Assembly: GCA_026770585.1 (NCBI GenBank)
Contig: MU646456.1
Span: 496,445-506,530 of the forward strand
DNA: 10,086 bases
Origin: Baffinella frigidus
Taxonomy: Eukaryota > Cryptophyceae > Cryptomonadales > Baffinellaceae
Direction of reading: 5' to 3'
A model generated the notes under the pieces. It searched no databases. It had not been told where the DNA came from and was given only the letters and a program-made list of their open reading frames with translations. Made by a program: the position numbers and the translations under genes. Positions 6,201 to 9,900 of the stretch are shown here, piece by piece (within the stretch, counting starts at the first letter, position 1; each line of letters begins with the position of its first letter).

Positions 6201-7012
6201 CAGCTCGTCCATCTCGCCCTGCAGCTCCGGCGCGGGGTCGACCGCGAGCGCCGGCGCCTCCTGCGCCACGAGCGCCTCCTTCTCGTGCGTGAGGCGGAGC
6301 ACGTCGTCGGTCAGGCGCTCCGCCTCGCCCGTCGCCTTCTCGACCGCCGCGAGCTGCGTGCTCACCTCGTTTCCTGCCACCCACACGCGCGCTGCAAGCC
6401 TCAGCGGTCCAGTCAAGCACACGGACGCAGCCGCCTGGCGCACGGTACAGGGGAGCTGCAGCGTCAGTTGGCACAGAAGGTCTGGCTAGCAGGGGCGTTT
6501 CAGGGTGCGCACCGAGCTCCTCATTCTTCTGCGTGAGGTCGGTCGATTCTTTCTCGAGGTTGGCCCGCGCCTCCTCCGCAGCAGCACACGCAGCCTCCAC
6601 GCTCTCAAGCTTGGCCTGCATGGCGACGAGCGCTTCCGCGACCGAGGCATCAGTCGCCGGGGCGCCCTCGCCGTTCTCGTTCTTCACCGGGGCATTCTCC
6701 TTGCCCGCGTCCGTGGCATCGCGAGCAGCGACCTCCTTCCGGAGCGTGTCCACTTCACTCTTGGTCTTCTTCAGGAGTGACTCGAGCGTCGCGAAATGGA
6801 AGTCGCGCTGCCGCTTCTCCTTCTCCAGCGCTGCGATGCGGTCCTGCGCACCACCAAGAGATCCCGATCGTCAGGATCGGCACCAAGCTGCCTCGCACCC
6901 TGCCTGCGGTGCGTTCAGAAGGGGGCGGGGGGCACGTGCAAAGGGCAACACGAAGATGCTGAACACATGGGAGGTGAGGTGCCTTCGCCGCCTTCTCACA
7001 GAAGTCGCCCAT
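170..7012 (-). CDS. Long coiled-coil protein, ten-exon gene, 3' end probably outside window
   Basis: Seen: ten exons on the minus strand join without breaking frame and give at least 849 residues rich in Ala, Glu, Leu and Lys with heptad patterning throughout. Residues 11-120 are a charged coiled coil, about 290-490 carry 28-residue repeats, about 495-595 carry 14-residue Ala/Glu repeats, and 743-792 carry 11-residue repeats. No signal peptide, membrane segment or catalytic motif is visible. Residues 23-27 read RDFHF in a Lys/Glu-rich helix, which resembles the start of the EB1-family C-terminal coiled coil, but no CH domain is present. Inference: a structural, cytoskeletal or scaffold protein; myosin-tail or golgin-like proteins are alternatives. 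The final donor at 169-168 (GTACAC) implies further exons beyond position 1. The gene is head-to-head with the SET/MYND gene. Exon structure is fairly firm; function is unknown. Confidence 0.72.
237..930. repeat. Minisatellite in intron 9 (CTTCATCAGCCTCTTCACGC family)
   Basis: Many copies of a ~26-bp unit with CGCTTCATCAGCCTCTTCAC and CACGCACAACG variants fill this stretch, mixed with three extra copies of the exon 10 acceptor edge (CCATCGACGCGGCCCTGC at about 415, 568 and 860). A non-repeat insert at about 590-660 and 680-785 separates blocks; the latter contains short CCTACGG/CCGTAGG inverted repeats. I see no gene here. On the minus strand it is the intron between exons 9 and 10. Confidence 0.8.
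307..360. repeat. Dispersed module, copy 1 of 3
   Basis: A ~54-bp sequence with GCTTCCTGGGACAGGCC and CTTCTGTTGCAACTCACC recurs at 1032-1085 and, shortened, at 1279-1316. On the minus strand it reads LQQKQACPRKH-like in all three copies, yet its phase does not fit the exon chain, so I treat it as an intronic repeat. Confidence 0.75.
952..976. repeat. (CCCTAGA)n, telomere-like short array
   Basis: Three and a half perfect 7-bp units of CCCTAGA (TCTAGGG on the other strand) differ by one base from the plant/algal telomere repeat CCCTAAA. The array is too short and too internal to be a functional telomere. Confidence 0.7.
1032..1085. repeat. Dispersed module, copy 2 of 3
   Basis: Near-identical to 307-360, including the following CACCAACCCTGCACGC. 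It lies between a CCCTAGA array and a foldback element. Confidence 0.75.
1144..1233. mobile_element. Foldback element, family A copy 1 (MITE-like)
   Basis: Terminal arms AAAGTTGGTTTCAGTGAAAG and, reverse-complemented, AAAGTTGGTTCAATGAAAT enclose an AATATTACTATT core with flanking TACTACAC motifs. No coding capacity. A 9-bp direct repeat CACGGATGA flanks a slightly larger region (1108-1116 and 1252-1260), a possible target duplication. Confidence 0.72.
1279..1316. repeat. Dispersed module, copy 3 of 3
   Basis: A shorter, more diverged copy (CATGCTTCCTCGGGCAGG). It is followed by CTTCATCAGCCACTTTACAC, the same minisatellite motif as upstream. Confidence 0.65.
1461..1565. repeat. GA-rich microsatellite
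   Basis: A purine tract of GAGAGA, GAGGGTGGAGA and GGAGAGGAGAGG units. On the minus strand it is a long CT tract just after the copied exon 9 end (donor GTCCCC at 1567). Confidence 0.9.
1567..1607. repeat. Copy of exon 9 end with its own donor
   Basis: These 41 bp match 1726-1766 with two mismatches and include the minus-strand GCGACAG|GT donor. The copies flank the family A foldback at 1614-1727, giving a 159-bp period. Confidence 0.85.
1614..1727. mobile_element. Foldback element, family A copy 2
   Basis: It shares AAAGTTGGTTTCAATGAAAA, AATATTACTATTCAAAACGG and the right arm TTTCGTTGAAC with copies at 1144 and 9508. It carries an internal partial duplication (two AATATTA cores, two ACTNCACGTT motifs). 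The right end is cut at GAAC, where it joins exon 9 and supplies the minus-strand donor GTTCAA. Confidence 0.72.
1728..1831 (-). CDS. Coiled-coil gene, exon 9
   Basis: This 104-nt exon runs from acceptor CTGGCAG|CGCGCG (phase 0) to donor GCGACAG|GTTCAA (phase 2). It encodes RAALGKEVGETRAGVAEAR... through ...AAEATALRD. The split codon AG+G restores Arg with exon 10. The donor GT and the bases after it are the end of a foldback element (1614-1727). The exon start is copied twice upstream on this strand (near 1936 and 2125), and the exon end is copied at 1567-1607 with its own donor (GTCCCC). Confidence 0.65.
1797..2158. repeat. Three copies of the exon 9 acceptor edge
   Basis: GTCTCGCCCACCTCC...GCGCGCTGCCAGACG units occur at about 1799-1841, 1905-1946 and 2094-2136, each with a following AAGTCAGCGCTT-type tail. 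On the minus strand each has CTGGCAG|CGCGC then LGREVGET-like codons; only the 1831 copy continues as an open coiled coil. This is part of the 848-bp intron between exons 8 and 9. Confidence 0.8.
2406..2580. mobile_element. Foldback element, family B (MITE-like)
   Basis: A 175-bp element with ~55-bp terminal inverted repeats: left ATAGTTTTCCCTGCCTTAAT then AAGAAGAAAGGGCTCCAA and CCCTGGTACAAA; the right arm is the near-exact reverse complement. AT-richer than its surroundings and non-coding. It lies in the minus gene's intron 8. Confidence 0.82.
2680..2712 (-). CDS. Coiled-coil gene, micro-exon 8 (33 nt)
   Basis: This 11-codon, phase 0-0 micro-exon encodes ITEELATSEGK, with acceptor GCACAG|ATCACG and donor GGCAAG|GTACGA. 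It is the second tandem copy of the exon 6 tail, set 87 bp from the previous one. The differences are conservative (D to G, K to T, V to I) and the frame is kept, which suggests that the copies have been under coding constraint. Confidence 0.6.
2767..2799 (-). CDS. Coiled-coil gene, micro-exon 7 (33 nt)
   Basis: This 11-codon, phase 0-0 micro-exon encodes VAEELAKSEDK, with acceptor GTGGAG|GTCGCT and donor GATAAG|GTGCGC. It is a near copy of the end of exon 6. Eleven residues make one hendecad, so including or skipping it keeps frame and changes coiled-coil length slightly. The acceptor has no pyrimidine tract, so use of this exon is less certain than its sequence relationship. Confidence 0.6.
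2887..2970 (-). CDS. Coiled-coil gene, exon 6
   Basis: This 84-nt, 28-codon, phase 0-0 exon has acceptor TCGGCAG|GGCGAG and donor GACAAG|GTGCGC. It begins GEELRVAGERAEASLAQ and ends with VAEELAASEDK. The last 11 codons are repeated as two separate micro-exons just downstream (2767-2799 and 2680-2712). Its inner CGCGCAG before the repeated part also looks like an acceptor, so the 28-codon exon could itself be used in a 33-nt form. Confidence 0.75.
2996..3159. repeat. Two-copy direct repeat in intron 5
   Basis: ACTCAGACGCCACGCCACAC plus GTCAAG at 2996-3021 recurs with one change at 3134-3159. The remaining part of this 244-bp intron (2971-3214) shows nothing recognisable. Confidence 0.75.
3215..3436 (-). 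CDS. Coiled-coil gene, exon 5
   Basis: This 222-nt, 74-codon, phase 0-0 exon has acceptor GCGCAG|CTGGAG and donor CGCCCAG|GTCAGT. It starts LEAKEEALAAALAKASG and ends MQLAAARAQ. The heptad pattern is broken only by a short Gly-rich stretch (GAGGAK). The acceptor is preceded on this strand by a purine-rich 10-bp repeat (3451-3520), not by a typical pyrimidine tract, which is unusual. An exact 74-codon fit between both sites supports the model. Confidence 0.78.
3451..3520. repeat. 10-bp tandem repeat (GCCTCTTTCA)7
   Basis: Seven units in exact 10-bp register, differing at one to three positions. It sits just upstream (minus strand) of the exon 5 acceptor, where it reads TGAAAGAGGC. Confidence 0.95.
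3547..3562. repeat. (CA)8 microsatellite
   Basis: Eight CA units; a shorter, impure version recurs at about 4006-4015 within a related repeat block. Confidence 0.9.
3568..4249. repeat. ~110-160 bp intronic satellite carrying exon 4 donor copies
   Basis: Repeated parts include GGGACCCTCGCTG, CCAAGTGGCATG, TCTAGCTACGGGCGTCGAGA and CTCACGTCAGTCTCCAGCGC. The last part occurs at 3811, 3961 (CTTACG), 4121 and 4230; on the minus strand each is GCGCTGGAGACTGAC|GT, the end of exon 4 with a donor (GTGAGT three times, GTAAGT once). The copy at 4121-4169 holds about 45 bp of exon tail. Confidence 0.85.
4235..4372 (-). CDS. Coiled-coil gene, exon 4
   Basis: This 138-nt, 46-codon, phase 0-0 exon has acceptor GTGCAG|GTGGAG and donor ACTGAC|GTGAGT. 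It encodes VEGVRSKVAALQKLV... through ...FLRIAALETD, again heptad coiled coil. Both of its edges are duplicated in the flanking introns: the acceptor edge at 4428-4512 and the donor edge at 4121-4169, 3961-3980 and 3811-3830. This copy is the one that keeps an open frame between both splice sites. Confidence 0.8.
4331..4512. repeat. Duplicated exon 4 acceptor region
   Basis: CAGCTTCTGGAGAGCGGC...CCTCCACCTGCACACC...TTTCAGTGGGGTTGCGAGG at 4331-4427 is repeated with deletions at 4428-4512. On the minus strand the second copy has its own GTGTGCAG|GTGGAGGTAG acceptor followed by VEVAAFQKLV, an early version of exon 4 that then runs back into intron. Confidence 0.85.
4513..4868. other. Rest of intron 3, no gene seen
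   Basis: Unique-looking intron sequence of the minus gene with G-runs (4685-4694, 4819-4827). CAGTGAGCAAGGGGG-like and CTGTGAGCAGGGGGA-like stretches (about 4701 and 4850), each near GCACC or ACCTCGG text, suggest a weak internal duplication. The minus-strand frame stays open here by chance. Confidence 0.5.
4869..6373 (-). CDS. Coiled-coil gene, exon 3 (main rod with repeats)
   Basis: This is the largest exon, 1505 nt and 501 whole codons, from acceptor TGGCAG|GAAAC to donor GCCGAG|GTCAGT. It reads in heptads for its whole length. After a general coiled coil come two imperfect ~31-residue repeats (ending ELEASLSTATAARD-like), then repeats of 28 residues built on ATKLAASLQEALAEKD, then an Ala/Glu-rich block of 14-residue repeats built on AEARAVEAEGAAAA. 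A 28-residue repeat is four heptads and a 14-residue repeat is two, so coiled-coil phase is kept. No Pro breaks the rod after its first tenth apart from one in ARDPTAEK. The rod argues for a filament, spacer or scaffold role. Confidence 0.88.
4957..5250 (-). repeat. Coding 42-bp repeats (14-residue, two heptads)
   Basis: On the minus strand AEARAVEAEGAAAA and AESRAVEAEGAAAA units repeat about six times within exon 3, with some shortened units. High identity at DNA level suggests recent expansion. Confidence 0.85.
5290..5879 (-). repeat. Coding 84-bp repeats (28-residue, four heptads)
   Basis: Units of the form NATKLAASLQEALAEKD plus IAELDEALG run in 84-bp register at 5796-5879, 5712-5795, 5628-5711 and 5544-5627, are interrupted by a 46-residue variant (5406-5543), then resume at 5322-5405 and end in a partial unit. 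Confidence 0.88.
6513..6843 (-). CDS. Coiled-coil gene, exon 2
   Basis: The acceptor is GCGCAG|GAC (AG at 6845-6844) and the donor is CTCG|GTGCGC (GT at 6512-6511). The 331 nt start in phase 0 and end in phase 1. The product is residues 11-120, beginning DRIAALEKEKRQRDFHF, then a Lys/Glu helix, a Gly/Pro/Asn-rich linker (near KENAPVKNENGEG), and a second helix ending LTQKNEEL. The RDFHF motif followed by a Leu-rich amphipathic helix resembles the entry to an EB1-type C-terminal domain; this is a resemblance by eye only. The split Gly codon (g|ga) rejoins exactly with exon 3 across a 139-nt intron. Confidence 0.8.
6983..7012 (-). CDS. Coiled-coil gene, proposed exon 1 (start codon)
   Basis: A true ATG at 7012-7010 opens a ten-codon stretch, MGDFCEKAAK, that can splice in phase 0 to the next exon at 6843. 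The donor would be GC (AAG|GCACCT); a second GC site three codons earlier but two after the GAG codon (GCG|GCGAAG) would also keep phase. No GT donor in the right phase was found. GC donors are common in several algal groups, but this remains an inference, and the true first exon could lie elsewhere. Confidence 0.35.
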
Positions 7013-7111
7013 CCTCCGAAGAACTTTCTTCCGTTACTTTGAAAATTTGAACTGAGATTTGCACGCCTGGTCCACTTTAGACGTGATGGTGGTCAATCAA
7101 AAGTCAACTCA
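7013..7111. promoter_or_regulatory. Divergent intergenic region, likely bidirectional promoter
   Basis: These 99 bp separate the two proposed start codons and must hold both promoters if exon 1 of the minus gene is right. No TATA box is evident. An AT-richer stretch (TTTGAAAATTTGAACTGAGA) lies at about 7038-7057. The plus-side end (7076-7111) is a single arm of the foldback sequence found at 9263-9392, so a repeat has supplied part of the SET/MYND leader. Confidence 0.45.
7076..7111. repeat. Single arm of family E foldback
   Basis: CTTTAGACGTGATGGTGGTC then AATCAAAAGTCAACTCA matches the arms of 9263-9392. It ends right at the SET/MYND start codon. Confidence 0.65.
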
Positions 7112-7253
7112 ATGGCAGAATCCCGGAAATTCCGAGAAATGGCAGATGGCAAGCGCTCAGGCGGCTCCCCAGCCAACGAAAAGGCGGCAAAACAGCCGCG
7201 GATGCATGAAGAGACAGCCTCGTCGCGCGTCCAGCTCGCACAGCCCGCGGGCG
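7112..7253 (+). CDS. SET/MYND gene, exon 1
   Basis: It starts at a real ATG (ATGGCAGAA) and ends at donor GGGCG|GTGAGT, phase 1, after 47 codons. The peptide is basic and polar (many K, R and S) and lacks a secretion signal, which fits a cytosolic or nuclear protein. A second in-frame ATG ten codons in (ATGGCAGAT) is an alternative start. The first bases of the exon follow directly on a repeat arm (7076-7111) shared with 9263-9392. Confidence 0.72.
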
Positions 7254-8160
7254 GTGAGTCTCCCTGTCTCTCTTCCGGCCGTGCGAGGCACCGAGGTTTT
7301 CGTGGATCAGTGAAGTTCGCCCTGTTCGCACCGGGGCTCACATGTGCGATCGCACGTCCCTGACGCCGCAGGATGGCCAATTGAAGTGCGCAAGTCTGCG
7401 ACTGCGATCGGACAAGGGCTCTTCGCCGCCCGCAACGTTTCAGCAGGGGAGGTTCGACTCGCCATGTCTCCCGCGTCGTGCCCATGCAGGAACGCCTGCG
7501 TGTTGGGCTGCTTTTCAAAGGCACACCACGCAGACGAAACTCACGGTGAGTGGGCTGGCGGCCACAGGTGATTCTGGAGGAGCTGCCGTTGCTGATCCAC
7601 GTGGACGACATGGCAAAGCACGAGACGTGCAGCCACTGCTTCCGTATGGCCTCGGGAGAGAAGCTGGTGCACATGTGCGCGGCGTGCGGCGAAGTCGGCT
7701 TCTGCTCGCAGGCATGCATGGACGCCGCTGCCGAGTCGTCGCACACGACCGCCGAGTGCACTGCGCTCAAGCACTCGCTGCGTGAGACCTCAGAATGGTG
7801 AAGCCCGCGGCACGCTGGATCTCTCGCATGCGTCACAGGGTGTCTTTCAGCATCTCAGCATCCTTTCGCGGGGGCGCGCTTGGAAAAACGTGCATAACGA
7901 GACTGGCCATCGCCTTCCACCAACTACTCCTGAACGATTCATTTGAGGGTTTTAAAGAAGAGAGCGTTTCCCTCGCACGCTCAGCTCTAGTCAAGTTAGA
8001 CTCAGAGGCGAAGTTATCAAGCCAGGCCGGGTTCTGACGAGAAGCTGCGACGACCAGGACGGACGAGGACCGATCATTGCTGCGGATGCTCATCAAGGCG
8101 CTGCTCCTCCGCACACAGAACCCCGAGGAAATGCCGCACCCCCCTCAACGACTTTCTTAA
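7112..8160 (+). CDS. SET/MYND (SMYD-like) protein, four exons to first stop; may continue
   Basis: Spliced exons 7112-7253, 7372-7451, 7568-7797 and 8058-8160 give 184 residues to the first stop. Residues 1-47 are a basic tail. Residues about 49-88 (IEVRKSATAIGQGLFAA, then AGEVILEELPLL) match the N-terminal strand region of SET domains. Residues 95-138 are a MYND finger with Cys95, 98, 111, 114, 120, 124, His133 and Cys138. The last Cys-to-His and His-to-Cys gaps are each one residue longer than in typical SMYD fingers, and the usual Trp is absent. Family knowledge: SET/MYND proteins are lysine methyltransferases that bind S-adenosylmethionine, but the catalytic half (NHSC and the C-terminal Tyr) is not in this product. 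Either further exons exist or the gene is truncated. Confidence 0.75.
7372..7451 (+). CDS. SET/MYND gene, exon 2 (SET domain start)
   Basis: This 80-nt exon has acceptor GCCGCAG|GATGG, which completes the split Gly codon (g|ga), and donor GGGGAG|GTTCGA in phase 0. It encodes WPIEVRKSATAIGQGLFAA then RNVSAGE, the classic start of a SET domain where a Gly-x-Gly-Leu-Phe-Ala turn is followed by a basic strand and a Gly-Glu. Confidence 0.8.
7568..7797 (+). CDS. SET/MYND gene, exon 3 (MYND zinc finger)
   Basis: This 230-nt exon runs from acceptor CCACAG|GTGATT (phase 0) to donor GAATG|GTGAAG (phase 2). It begins VILEELPLLIHVDD, completing the SET strand after AGE, then carries the MYND ligands C-x2-C, C-x2-C, C-x3-C and His...Cys. 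Reading through the donor would stop at 7799-7801 (TGA), so splicing here is needed to extend the protein. The split codon TG+G gives Trp with exon 4. Confidence 0.85.
7798..8057 (+). other. SET/MYND intron 3
   Basis: A 260-nt GT-AG intron. An 80-codon open frame starting with an ATG at 7795 overlaps it but has no recognisable family, and splicing explains the region better. No repeats seen. Confidence 0.6.
8058..8160 (+). CDS. SET/MYND gene, exon 4 (reads to stop)
   Basis: Acceptor CGACCAG|GACGG follows a 260-nt intron. The peptide TDEDRSLLRMLIKALLLR then TQNPEEMP matches the Leu/Arg-rich helix that follows the MYND finger in SMYD-like proteins. After NPEEMP the sequence degrades to HPPQRLS and a TAA (8158-8160). 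No GT occurs between 8101 and 8160, so a normal donor is missing. GC candidates at 8133 and 8136 leave phase 2, which does not fit the next coding-like piece. Confidence 0.62.
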
Positions 8161-8318
8161 CATTCCTTTTCCCCCTACTCTGCTGACCGGGAGAATGGTC
8201 GAGGCCATGCTGGTTGCACGCGCCATAAATTGGCTTTCGGTAGACAGATGGTTGGCGGTTGAGAATTTTGCCGGGGCTGTGGCCGCAGCCCCACGGCGAT
8301 TCCCAGCTCTGCCCCAGT
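8161..8318. other. Stretch after exon 4 stop, no gene seen
   Basis: A pyrimidine-rich start (CATTCCTTTTCCCCC) resembles the end of an intron, but no in-phase exon follows. Nothing else is recognisable before the foldback at 8319. Confidence 0.4.
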
Positions 8319-8439
8319 AAATTCGGGCACGCCATTATTCCGCCCCCCCCGAAATTTCACAGGTGAACTTTGACCCCCCCCCATAAAATTTACCTTTGAA
8401 ATTTCGGGGGGGAGGAAAAATCATGGCGAGCCGAAATGC
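8319..8439. mobile_element. Foldback element, family C
   Basis: Arms of ~50 bp: left ATTCGGGCACGCCATTATT then CCGCCCCCCCCGAAATTTCA; right, reverse-complemented, ATTTCGGCTCGCCATGATT then CCTCCCCCCCGAAATTTCA. The loop is CTTTGAC plus a C-run. Non-coding. It lies between SET/MYND exon 4 and candidate exon 5. Confidence 0.72.
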
Positions 8440-8511
8440 AAGTGGGACAGAGCTAGGATCCCGCGCGCCTGACGGCAGGCTCTCGCTGCGCAGGGCTGGG
8501 CGGGGCTGCAG

Positions 8512-8582
8512 GGTCTGGCTGCCCCATGGGACGACCCGTCCTTGGCGACTGAGGAGGCTGTGGAGAAAGACCGCCACGCGAG
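8512..8582 (+). CDS. Candidate SET/MYND exon 5
   Basis: Acceptor CTGCAG|GGTCTG (phase 0) leads into 23 codons GLAAPWDDPSLATEEAVEKD then RHA, ending at donor GCGAG|GTATGT (phase 2). Two more in-phase acceptors lie at 8493 and 8478. The piece reads like the acidic helical linker after the SMYD leucine-rich helix. Its second half is repeated twice downstream (8682-8728 and 8821-8867). The link to exon 4 is not solved because exon 4 has no fitting donor. Confidence 0.4.
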
Positions 8583-8618
8583 GTATGTGTGCTGGCACTT
8601 AGTCTCGAGGTGGTATTG

Positions 8619-8680
8619 GCTACTGTAGGAGCTACCGTTTGGGAGGTCGTAGGGCTCCCACACGGTAGCTCCTCGGTAGC
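8619..8680. repeat. Hairpin, first copy
   Basis: GGAGCTACCGTTTGGGAG pairs with CTCCCACACGGTAGCTCC around a short loop (GTCGTAGGG), followed by CTCGGTAG. Confidence 0.8.
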
Positions 8681-8775
8681 TGAGTCCTTGGCTGCCGAGG
8701 AGGATGTGGAGAAGGACCGCCACGCGAGGTGCGTGCGCCGCCAGCTAGTCTCGAGGACATTGGCTACTGTAGGAT

Positions 8776-8807
8776 CTACCGTTTGGGAGCCGGCTCCCAA
8801 ACGGTAG
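8776..8807. repeat. 32-bp perfect palindrome
   Basis: CTACCGTTTGGGAGCC and its exact reverse complement lie back to back with no loop. One mismatch outward, pairing continues with AGGA/TCCT. Confidence 0.92.
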
Positions 8808-8868
8808 CTCCTCGGTAGCTAAGTCCTCTGCTACTGAGGAGGATGTGGAGAAAGACCGCCACGCGTGG

Positions 8869-8990
8869 TGCATGCGATTCGTTAGAGGTGAGGGGCCAGA
8901 GATTCACTTGAGGTTTAGGGTTGGTGTATAACGGGTTTGAGTTCAGGGGTTTGCGTGCGTGGGTCGGGCGTGTGCCGCAACCCGCGACCT
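8869..8990. other. Gap with a telomere-like trace, no gene seen
   Basis: GGTTTAGGGTTGG and GGGTTTGAGTTCAGGGGTTT resemble decayed TTTAGGG repeats. Nothing else is recognised. Confidence 0.35.
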
Positions 8991-9076
8991 TGCCCGATTT
9001 TTTTTGCCGGGTCGCACGATGCCCGTTTTTTTTGCCGGGTCGCGCGATGCCCGTTTTTTTTTGCCGGGTCGCACGA
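8991..9076. repeat. 28-29 bp tandem repeat, three units
   Basis: TGCCCGTTTTTTTTGCCGGG plus TCGCACGA repeats at 8991-9019, 9020-9047 and 9048-9076, varying mainly in T-run length and one A/G. Spacer-free, so not CRISPR. Confidence 0.95.
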
Positions 9077-9187
9077 CTGGCTCTCCCCTAAAGCTCTGCC
9101 TGTGGGGATACAACCCCGTGTAGGATGACCGGAGTGACTTTACACAGCCACGTCCACTATACGGCCAACGATGCGTGCGTACCCCAG

Positions 9188-9242
9188 GTTGTTGAAGGCA
9201 GTCCCCGAGACGCTGGATGGTCGCGTGGTGCTCGAGAGCGAG
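9188..9242 (+). CDS. Candidate SET/MYND exon 6
   Basis: Acceptor ACCCCAG|GTTG and donor AGCGAG|GTGCCC bound 55 nt. The one-base entry completes the Arg codon from a phase 2 donor such as 8582, giving HAR then LLKAVPETLDGRVVLESE. Phase and protein-like composition favour an exon of the same gene, but it is short and I cannot match it to a known SET block by eye. Confidence 0.3.
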
Positions 9243-9262
9243 GTGCCCGCCCCCTCTCACTA

Positions 9263-9392
9263 CTTTAGACGTGACCGGGTGCAATCATAAGTTGACACAA
9301 GGGAAGAATGTACAGGATCCTGTACATTCTGCCAAAAGTTGACTCACGCCTACTGATGAGTTGACTTTTGCGATTGACCACCCTCAGGTCTA
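9263..9392. mobile_element. Foldback element, family E, with central palindrome
   Basis: Left CTTTAGACGTGACCGGGTGC then AATCATAAGTTGACACA; right arm is a similar sequence inverted (GAGTTGACTTTTGCGATTG then ACCACCCTCAGGTCTAG). A perfect 26-bp palindrome at 9305-9330 (AGAATGTACAGGA and its reverse complement) marks the middle region. Non-coding. Confidence 0.62.
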
Positions 9393-9507
9393 GCGTAGGG
9401 GAGAGTGCACCGACGCTGGGAGTGTATGGGTCAACTCTCAGAAAGTTGTGGACTCCCAGAACGCTCGGAGGACTGACAGACATGCCCCCCCGGTGCCCCA
9501 CCCTTGT

Positions 9508-9639
9508 CCGGGGAAACCTATTTTTCTTTCGTTTCCTGGCAACGAAAATTACTACACAAGTGCTTGAATATTACTAGTAAGAACGAATTATGTAGCAATT
9601 TTCATTGCTGGGAAATGAAAGAAAAGCGGGTTTTCCCGG
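9508..9639. mobile_element. Foldback element, family A copy 3
   Basis: A 132-bp element with ~50-bp arms: CCGGGGAAACCTATTTTTCT then TTCGTTTCC, GCAACGAAAATTACTACAC; the right arm is its near reverse complement. The core TTGAATATTACTAGTAAGAA matches families at 1144 and 1614. Longer outer arms than the other two copies. Confidence 0.78.
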
Positions 9640-9724
9640 ATGAACCCCATCCAGAGAGAGTGCGAGACAACGCCGCTGTGAGTTTATGGGTCGATTTTAT
9701 GGCGCGTGTGACCGATCAGGGAGT

Positions 9725-9768
9725 TTTATCTCAGAAAACGAGTTCTAAAACTCGTTTTTTGAGATAAA
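9725..9768. repeat. 44-bp hairpin
   Basis: TTTATCTCAGAAAACGAGTT pairs with its inverted copy (AACTCGTTTTTTGAGATAAA) with one mismatch, leaving a loop of about 4 bases. It splits a direct repeat whose intact form (CTCAGAAAGTTGTGGA) is at 9438-9453. Confidence 0.88.
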
Positions 9769-9900
9769 GTTGGAACGCCAAGCACGCTCTGGACTGACAG
9801 ACATCCCTCCCGTGGACTGACAGACATGCCCCCCCCCACGCAACCTACCACCTGCCATACCGCACGGGGGGGCATGCCTGTCAGTCCTCCGAGCGTGCGG

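Larger units (their letters stand above)
8537..8868. repeat. Three tandem units: exon 5 end, donor and hairpin
   Basis: GTGGAGAAAGACCGCCACGC-type sequence ends at 8582, 8728 and 8867, spaced 146 and 139 bp. Each is followed by a GT donor (GTATGT, GTGCGT, GTGCAT). Between copies lie CTAGTCTCGAGG, GGCTACTGTAGGA, a hairpin and TCCTCGGTAG. Plus-strand translation of copies 1 and 2 gives SLATEEAVEKDRHAR and SLAAEEDVEKDRHAR. Confidence 0.85.

Noticed and set aside
4851-6536. Several long plus-strand open frames (229-288 residues) rich in Arg, Ser and Ala
   Set aside because: They lie antisense to exon 3, whose minus-strand reading is a regular heptad coiled coil bounded by good splice sites. GC-rich repeats keep the opposite frames open.
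7093-7836. 247-residue minus-strand open frame
   Set aside because: It is antisense to the SET and MYND exons, which have recognisable motifs and phase-matched introns. No family likeness on this strand.
7795-8037. 80-residue plus-strand frame inside SET/MYND intron 3
   Set aside because: It has no recognised family and overlaps the donor. Splicing 7797 to 8058 yields a phase-correct continuation of the protein.
8991-9076. CRISPR-like array of 28-29 bp units
   Set aside because: The units are directly adjacent with no spacers, and the context is eukaryotic.
8943-9284. 113-residue minus-strand open frame
   Set aside because: Largely a translation of the T-run tandem repeat; no splice context or domain.
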